Shown: positions 60,325 through 64,000 of the stretch, one piece after another
Layout: the number at the start of each line of letters is the position of its first letter
Position numbering within the stretch: the stretch's first letter is position 1
Source: Cellulomonas sp. HZM
Lineage (GTDB): Bacteria; Actinomycetota; Actinomycetes; Actinomycetales; Cellulomonadaceae
Direction: 5' to 3'
DNA: 64,000 nucleotides
Assembly (NCBI RefSeq): GCF_000708885.1
Contig: NZ_JEOE01000007.1
Location: forward strand, 1 to 64,000
Made by a program: the position numbers and the translations under genes
The notes under the pieces: model-generated
The model's database searches: none
What the model was told of the DNA's origin: nothing
Seen by the model: only the letters and a program-made list of their open reading frames with translations

Positions 60325-60798
60325 GTGCGCCACCGTCACTACCACCTGCGCTCCGTGTGGTCGGTGGACGCACGCGCTGACGACGTGTGGGCCGTCCTCG
60401 CCGACCCGGCGATGTCGTGGCCCCGGTGGTGGCCCGGGGTCCGTGCGGAGCGTGTCGAGCCGCGCGAGCAGCTCGTCGGGAGCCGGGCCGAGGTCACGTT
60501 CCGCGCACGCGTCGGGTACGGCCTGCGGCTGCGGCTGCTCGTGACGCGAGCGACGCCGCCGCACGCGGTGACGATCGCCACCGCGGGCGATCTCGTCGGG
60601 ACCGCCGACGTCACCCTGCGGCCGGACGCCGACCGCACGTCGGTGACGATCGTCTGGGACGTCGTGACGACCCTGGCGTGGATGAACGCCGTCGGCCCGC
60701 TGCTCGCCCGCCCGTTCGCCGCGTCGCACGCGGCGGTCATGCGCGCGGGCGAGCGCGGGCTCGCGGCCGAGCTCAGGCGCGCTCGTCCCGCCAGCTGA
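60325..60798 (+). CDS. SRPBCC (START-like) family protein
   Basis: 157 residues from the GTG at 60325. HYHLRSVWSVDARADDVWAVLADP is the usual opening (in parts: SVWSVDARADDVWAVL), then MSWPRWWPGVRAERV and VTIVWDVVTTLAWMNAVGPLL. A hydrophobic ligand-binding or polyketide cyclase-like fold; ligand unknown. The last 26 bp overlap the convergent LLM gene. Confidence 0.87.
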   Translation: MRHRHYHLRSVWSVDARADDVWAVLADPAMSWPRWWPGVRAERVEPREQLVGSRAEVTFRARVGYGLRLRLLVTRATPPHAVTIATAGDLVGTADVTLRPDADRTSVTIVWDVVTTLAWMNAVGPLLARPFAASHAAVMRAGERGLAAELRRARPAS

Positions 60799-61549
60799 CC
60801 CACTTCTCGACGAGCGACAGGTCGTAGTCCGGTCCCGACGTGCCGATCGTGAACAGCGTCGCACCCGCGGCCAGCAGCGGGTCCGCGACCTCCTGCGGGG
60901 GCTTCGACACGCCGACCGACCGCTCGACGAGCGACGCGGTGTCCCGCCCGACCTCGGCCCCGTGCTCGTCGAGGATCGTGCTCTTGCGCACGAGCGTGTC
61001 GACGTCGCCGAACGAGTGCCACACGTCCGCGTGCTCGGCGACGACGCGCAGCGTCTTGCGCTCGCCGCCACCGCCGATCATCACCGGGATGCGCCGAGTA
61101 GGCACGGGGTTCGACCTCTCCCAGCGCGCGAGGATGCGAGGCAGCGCATCCGCCAGGTCGGCGATCCGGCTGCCCGGCGTGCCGAACTCGTAGCCGAACT
61201 CGTCGTAGTCCTTCTCGAACCAGCCCGCGCCGATCCCCAGGATGAGGCGCCCGCCGCTGATGTGGTCCACCGTGCGTGCCATGTCGGCCAGCAGGTCCGG
61301 GTTCCGGTACGAGTTGCAGGTCACGAGCGCGCCCAGCTGGACACGCTCGGTCTGCTCGGCCCACGCGCCGAGCATGGTCCAGCACTCGAAGTGCTTGCCG
61401 TCCGGGTCGCCCGAGAGCGGGTAGAAGTGGTCCCAGTTGAACACGACGTCCACGCCCAGGTCCTCGGCGCGCAGGACCGCGTCGCGGATCTGGCCGTAGT
61501 CGGCGTGCTGGGGCTGGAGCTGGACACCGATGCGGATCGGGAAGGTCAT
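60773..61549 (-). CDS. LLM-class F420-dependent oxidoreductase
   Basis: 258 residues, a luciferase-like TIM barrel. RIGVQLQPQHADYGQIRD, VVFNWDHFYPLSGD, LGALVTCNSYRNPDLLADMARTVDHISGGRLILGIGAGW (in parts: CNSYRNP, DHISGGRLILGIGAGW) and IPVMIGGGGERKTLR are family blocks. The cofactor is probably F420 rather than FMN, judging by the actinobacterial subfamily. Substrate unknown. TAGGCT-6-ATG promoter. Confidence 0.92.
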   Translation of the reverse strand: MTFPIRIGVQLQPQHADYGQIRDAVLRAEDLGVDVVFNWDHFYPLSGDPDGKHFECWTMLGAWAEQTERVQLGALVTCNSYRNPDLLADMARTVDHISGGRLILGIGAGWFEKDYDEFGYEFGTPGSRIADLADALPRILARWERSNPVPTRRIPVMIGGGGERKTLRVVAEHADVWHSFGDVDTLVRKSTILDEHGAEVGRDTASLVERSVGVSKPPQEVADPLLAAGATLFTIGTSGPDYDLSLVEKWVSWRDERA

Positions 61550-61555
61550 GGTTCG

Positions 61556-61561
61556 AGCCTA
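61556..61561 (-). promoter_or_regulatory. Candidate -10 box for the LLM gene
   Basis: TAGGCT on the minus strand, 6 nt before the ATG at 61549. Confidence 0.6.
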
Positions 61562-61645
61562 GGCGGCGCGCGGGCGATCGTGCGCGCCGGGCCGACGGGC
61601 GGACGCGCGGCGGGGACCAGGTGCGACGCGGCTCGAGCACGGTGC

Positions 61646-61651
61646 GACGAT
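61646..61651 (+). promoter_or_regulatory. Candidate -10 box for the GNAT gene
   Basis: GACGAT, 7 nt before the GTG at 61659; first T of TANNNT missing. Confidence 0.4.
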
Positions 61652-61658
61652 CGTCGAC

Positions 61659-62207
61659 GTGGACCTCCTCCTTCGACCCTGGCGCGCGGACGACGACGAC
61701 GCGCGCGCCCTGGCGGAAGCCGCGGCGTCGAGCCCGGACCTCGCGCTGCAGGTCGGCGGGGCCGACCTGTCCGGCGTCGAGGCGTGCCTGCGCCACCTGC
61801 GCGCGACGACCGGCGCGGACTCCGCGCTCTCGCTCGCGATCACGGTCGCCGGGCATCCCGTCGGGACCGTCCGCGTCAGCCACGTCGACGACGTGCACCA
61901 GACCGCCTGGGTGTCGTACTGGGTGGCGTCCGGGTACCGGGGCCGAGGTCTCGCGAGCCGCTCCGTCGCGAGCGCAGCCCGGTGGGCGTTCGACTCGCTC
62001 GGGCTGTTCCGGCTCGAGCTCGGGCACCGGACGAACAACCCCGCGTCGTGCCGGGTCGCCGCGGCCGCGGGCTTCGCCCCCGAGGGCATCGAGCGCGCCA
62101 AGCTGCGGTACGGCTCGGAGCGCTTCGACGTCGAGACGCACGCGCGCCTCGCGACCGATCCGGACGTCGACCTCGGCGCCCCGGTGCCGGTCGTCGTCGG
62201 GCCCTAG
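61659..62207 (+). CDS. GNAT N-acetyltransferase (RimJ/RimL-like)
   Basis: 182 residues. LLLRPWRADDDDARALAEA opening, strand pair VGTVRVSHVDDVHQTAWVSYWV, acetyl-CoA P-loop SGYRGRGLASRSVA, and the LELGHRTNNPASCRVAAAAGF block are typical of RimJ/RimL-type acetyltransferases. Substrate unknown. Confidence 0.92.
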   Translation: MDLLLRPWRADDDDARALAEAAASSPDLALQVGGADLSGVEACLRHLRATTGADSALSLAITVAGHPVGTVRVSHVDDVHQTAWVSYWVASGYRGRGLASRSVASAARWAFDSLGLFRLELGHRTNNPASCRVAAAAGFAPEGIERAKLRYGSERFDVETHARLATDPDVDLGAPVPVVVGP

Positions 62208-62244
62208 CGCGACGACGCCGCAGGACGGCGGGCGCGCGCCACCG

Positions 62245-64000
62245 TCACTGGTACGACACGAGGTCCGGCTGCGGCCTGACGGCATACGTCTTCTTGGGCG
62301 ACAGCATCGGGTGGTCCTCGTCGTAGAAGTTCTTCCACCCCCAGTGCACGCCGTGCGGCGCGTGCGCGCGGATCGCCTTCCACGTCCCCGCCTTTGCCGG
62401 CTGCGACCCCTGACCGTCGACGTGCACGACGATCGCGAGCTCGTCGTGCGAGACGTCGAGCCTCGAGCGGTCCTTGATCATCCGCGTCGAGAACTGGTGC
62501 AGCACGAGCATCTTCTGCGGGAGGTGCTTCTCGGCCGTGAGGTCGGCCAGCCAGTCGACCACACGGTTGACCTCGCCGATCTTGACGGACCCGATCTGCT
62601 GCAGCGGCTTCTGGTGCTTGGTCAGGCGCCACTCGGGGTCGAGCGCGAGCCCGACGTTCGGGAGCTCGAGCAGCGACTGGTAACGCTTCGCCTGGTCGAG
62701 GAAGTCGGCACGTCCGGGCTGCAGGTCCAGCACCACCATCTGGTGCGCGCGTGCCGCGGCGTCGACGAGGGGTCGCAGCTCGCGCACCGACCGCTCGCGC
62801 GAGTAGTCGCCGTCGTCGCCCTTCCCGGCCGACGCGATCGTCGCGATCATCTCGAGCGTCGGCACGACGGTCGCGTCGGTGAGCGCGCGGTACGGCTTGG
62901 CCGTCCGCGCGGCGCGCTTCACGGTGGCCGCGACACCCTGCTCGCCGAGGACGCCGAGCGCCTTGCTGCCGGGCGTGCCGTACAGCGCGACGTACCGCTT
63001 GCCGTCCCCGCCGGGGAACACGAGCTGGCCGCCGCCGGGCAGCTCGACACCCGTGCGAGCGGTCGCCACGCGAGCACCGAGCACGTCCGGAGCGCCGAAC
63101 CCCGATCCCAGCGCGACGACCCTCGCGGGGGCAGCCGCGGAGATCGCGGCGACCGTCGCATGCGTCGCTCGCGGGTCACCACCGGCGCAGTCGACGACGC
63201 GGACACCGGCGGCGCGCAGCGTCGCGAGCGCGGCGACGGGTGCGTCACGCGCGGTCAGCGCGACGAGGCCCTCCGGTGCGACGGGACGGGGTCCCGGCTC
63301 CGGCAGGCGTGCGGCACCCGGATCGGCGGACGACGAGGGGGCGGGTGCGCCGGCCGCTTCGGCGGCGTGCTTCGACGCGACGAGCACCGCGGTTCCGTCG
63401 GGCGCCAGCCCGGCCACGGGCGCCACCGCGTCGTTGCCGCGCCCCGCCACGCGCACGTCGCCGAACTGCGCACCGGTCGCGGCTGCGAGCTCGTCGCGCC
63501 CCGCGCCGGCCGGGACCTCGGTCACCGGCACGGGCAGCTGTGCGTGCTTCGCGGACCCGACCACGAGCGCGCGCTCCGCCCCGACGCGACCCAGCTCCGT
63601 CCGCAGGTCGGCGTCGTCGACACCGCCCCCGCGCAGCAGCACAGGGGCACCGATGCGCACCGCGGCACTCGCGGCGGTGAGCTGAGCGGCCTCGTCGCCG
63701 GCGGGTGCGACGACGACCACGGGCGCGTGGACGACGACCGCACGCGACGCCTCGAGAGCGGCCGGCGCCGGGTCGCGGTCGAGAACGGTCGTCACGGCGT
63801 CGGGCGCGCGCACGACGAGCGACACCACCGTTCCCGGGCCCGTCGGCGCAGCGGACGACCCTGGCGCGGAGGACGTCTGCGCGGACGATGCGGGCTCGGA
63901 CGACGGGGCACCGCCCGCGGTGCTCGAAGCGCCGGACGTCGAGACCGGCACGTCGACCGTCGGGGTGGCCGACGGCTCGTCCGAGGTGCACCCCGCGAGC
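62245..64000 (-). CDS. Lipoprotein with cell wall-binding-like repeats (5' end off the window)
   Basis: Stop at 62245; the frame is open to the right edge, so the start lies outside. The last codons before the edge read LAGCTSDEPSATPTV, a lipobox [LVI]-[AS]-[GA]-C with Cys at 63990-63988. The in-frame GTG at 63951 is therefore not the start. A Ser/Ala/Pro linker precedes ~230 residues of alternating VVVAPAGD...GAPVLLRGGG...ALVVG segments that recall cell wall-binding repeat 2. The C-terminal ~230 residues (MVVLDLQPGRADFLDQAK, LALDPEWRLTKHQ, MLVLHQFSTRMI, VHVDGQGSQ) look like a TIM-barrel-type conserved domain of unknown activity. Confidence 0.82.
   Translation of the reverse strand, partial: LAGCTSDEPSATPTVDVPVSTSGASSTAGGAPSSEPASSAQTSSAPGSSAAPTGPGTVVSLVVRAPDAVTTVLDRDPAPAALEASRAVVVHAPVVVVAPAGDEAAQLTAASAAVRIGAPVLLRGGGVDDADLRTELGRVGAERALVVGSAKHAQLPVPVTEVPAGAGRDELAAATGAQFGDVRVAGRGNDAVAPVAGLAPDGTAVLVASKHAAEAAGAPAPSSSADPGAARLPEPGPRPVAPEGLVALTARDAPVAALATLRAAGVRVVDCAGGDPRATHATVAAISAAAPARVVALGSGFGAPDVLGARVATARTGVELPGGGQLVFPGGDGKRYVALYGTPGSKALGVLGEQGVAATVKRAARTAKPYRALTDATVVPTLEMIATIASAGKGDDGDYSRERSVRELRPLVDAAARAHQMVVLDLQPGRADFLDQAKRYQSLLELPNVGLALDPEWRLTKHQKPLQQIGSVKIGEVNRVVDWLADLTAEKHLPQKMLVLHQFSTRMIKDRSRLDVSHDELAIVVHVDGQGSQPAKAGTWKAIRAHAPHGVHWGWKNFYDEDHPMLSPKKTYAVRPQPDLVSYQ

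Overview
This window is about 64 kb of very GC-rich DNA (roughly three quarters G+C, with strong G/C in third codon positions) from a high-GC actinobacterium. The conserved order around era, ybeY, phoH, dnaJ, hrcA, hemW, lepA, rpsT, holA, comEC, comEA and leuS, together with a mycothiol-type enzyme and an F420-type oxidoreductase, points to the Micrococcales. Cellulomonas or a close relative is my best guess, inferred without database searches. Most genes are on the minus strand. No tRNA, rRNA, insertion sequence, phage or CRISPR array was seen, and no gene-free stretch exceeds 300 bases.

Layout. 1-3.8 kb holds recO, a RibD/DHFR-like reductase and leuA. leuA is preceded by a 15-codon leader peptide with three consecutive Leu codons that can pair with the leuA ribosome binding site. 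3.8-20.8 kb holds a beta-propeller membrane protein and then, reading on the minus strand from 20.8 kb, a tightly coupled operon: PP2C phosphatase, FHA protein, Ser/Thr kinase, a 2,042-residue Ig/FN3 surface protein, MoxR ATPase, DUF58, a transglutaminase-fold membrane protein without its catalytic Cys and His, and an RDD-FHA protein. 20.9-30.4 kb is a housekeeping block: membrane hydrolase, era, CNNM/CBS protein, ybeY, phoH, rsmE, dnaJ, hrcA with a CIRCE operator, and a DUF3097 gene. 30.4-36 kb has small membrane proteins, a VIT1/CCC1-type transporter, hemW and lepA. 36-42.7 kb has a mycothiol-dependent enzyme, a small Cys-rich protein, a uracil-DNA glycosylase, a methyltransferase, the ATP-grasp/Alpha-E/transglutaminase trio and a PemK-like protein. 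42.7-49.8 kb has rpsT, two EAL-type proteins, holA, comEC, comEA and a DegV protein. 49.8-64 kb has leuS, a HerA-like ATPase, an MFS exporter next to a DtxR/MntR-type repressor, a lectin-carboxypeptidase fusion, a membrane phosphoesterase, small enzymes, and a lipoprotein cut by the right edge.

Two themes run through the window. First, many transcription units have a TANNNT-like -10 hexamer exactly 6-8 nt before an ATG or GTG, which suggests widespread leaderless mRNAs and fixes many start codons. Genes inside operons instead use 4-bp ATGA/GTGA overlaps or clear Shine-Dalgarno sites. Second, the kinase/phosphatase/FHA operon looks like one phospho-regulated envelope system built around the giant surface protein and a MoxR-DUF58 module.
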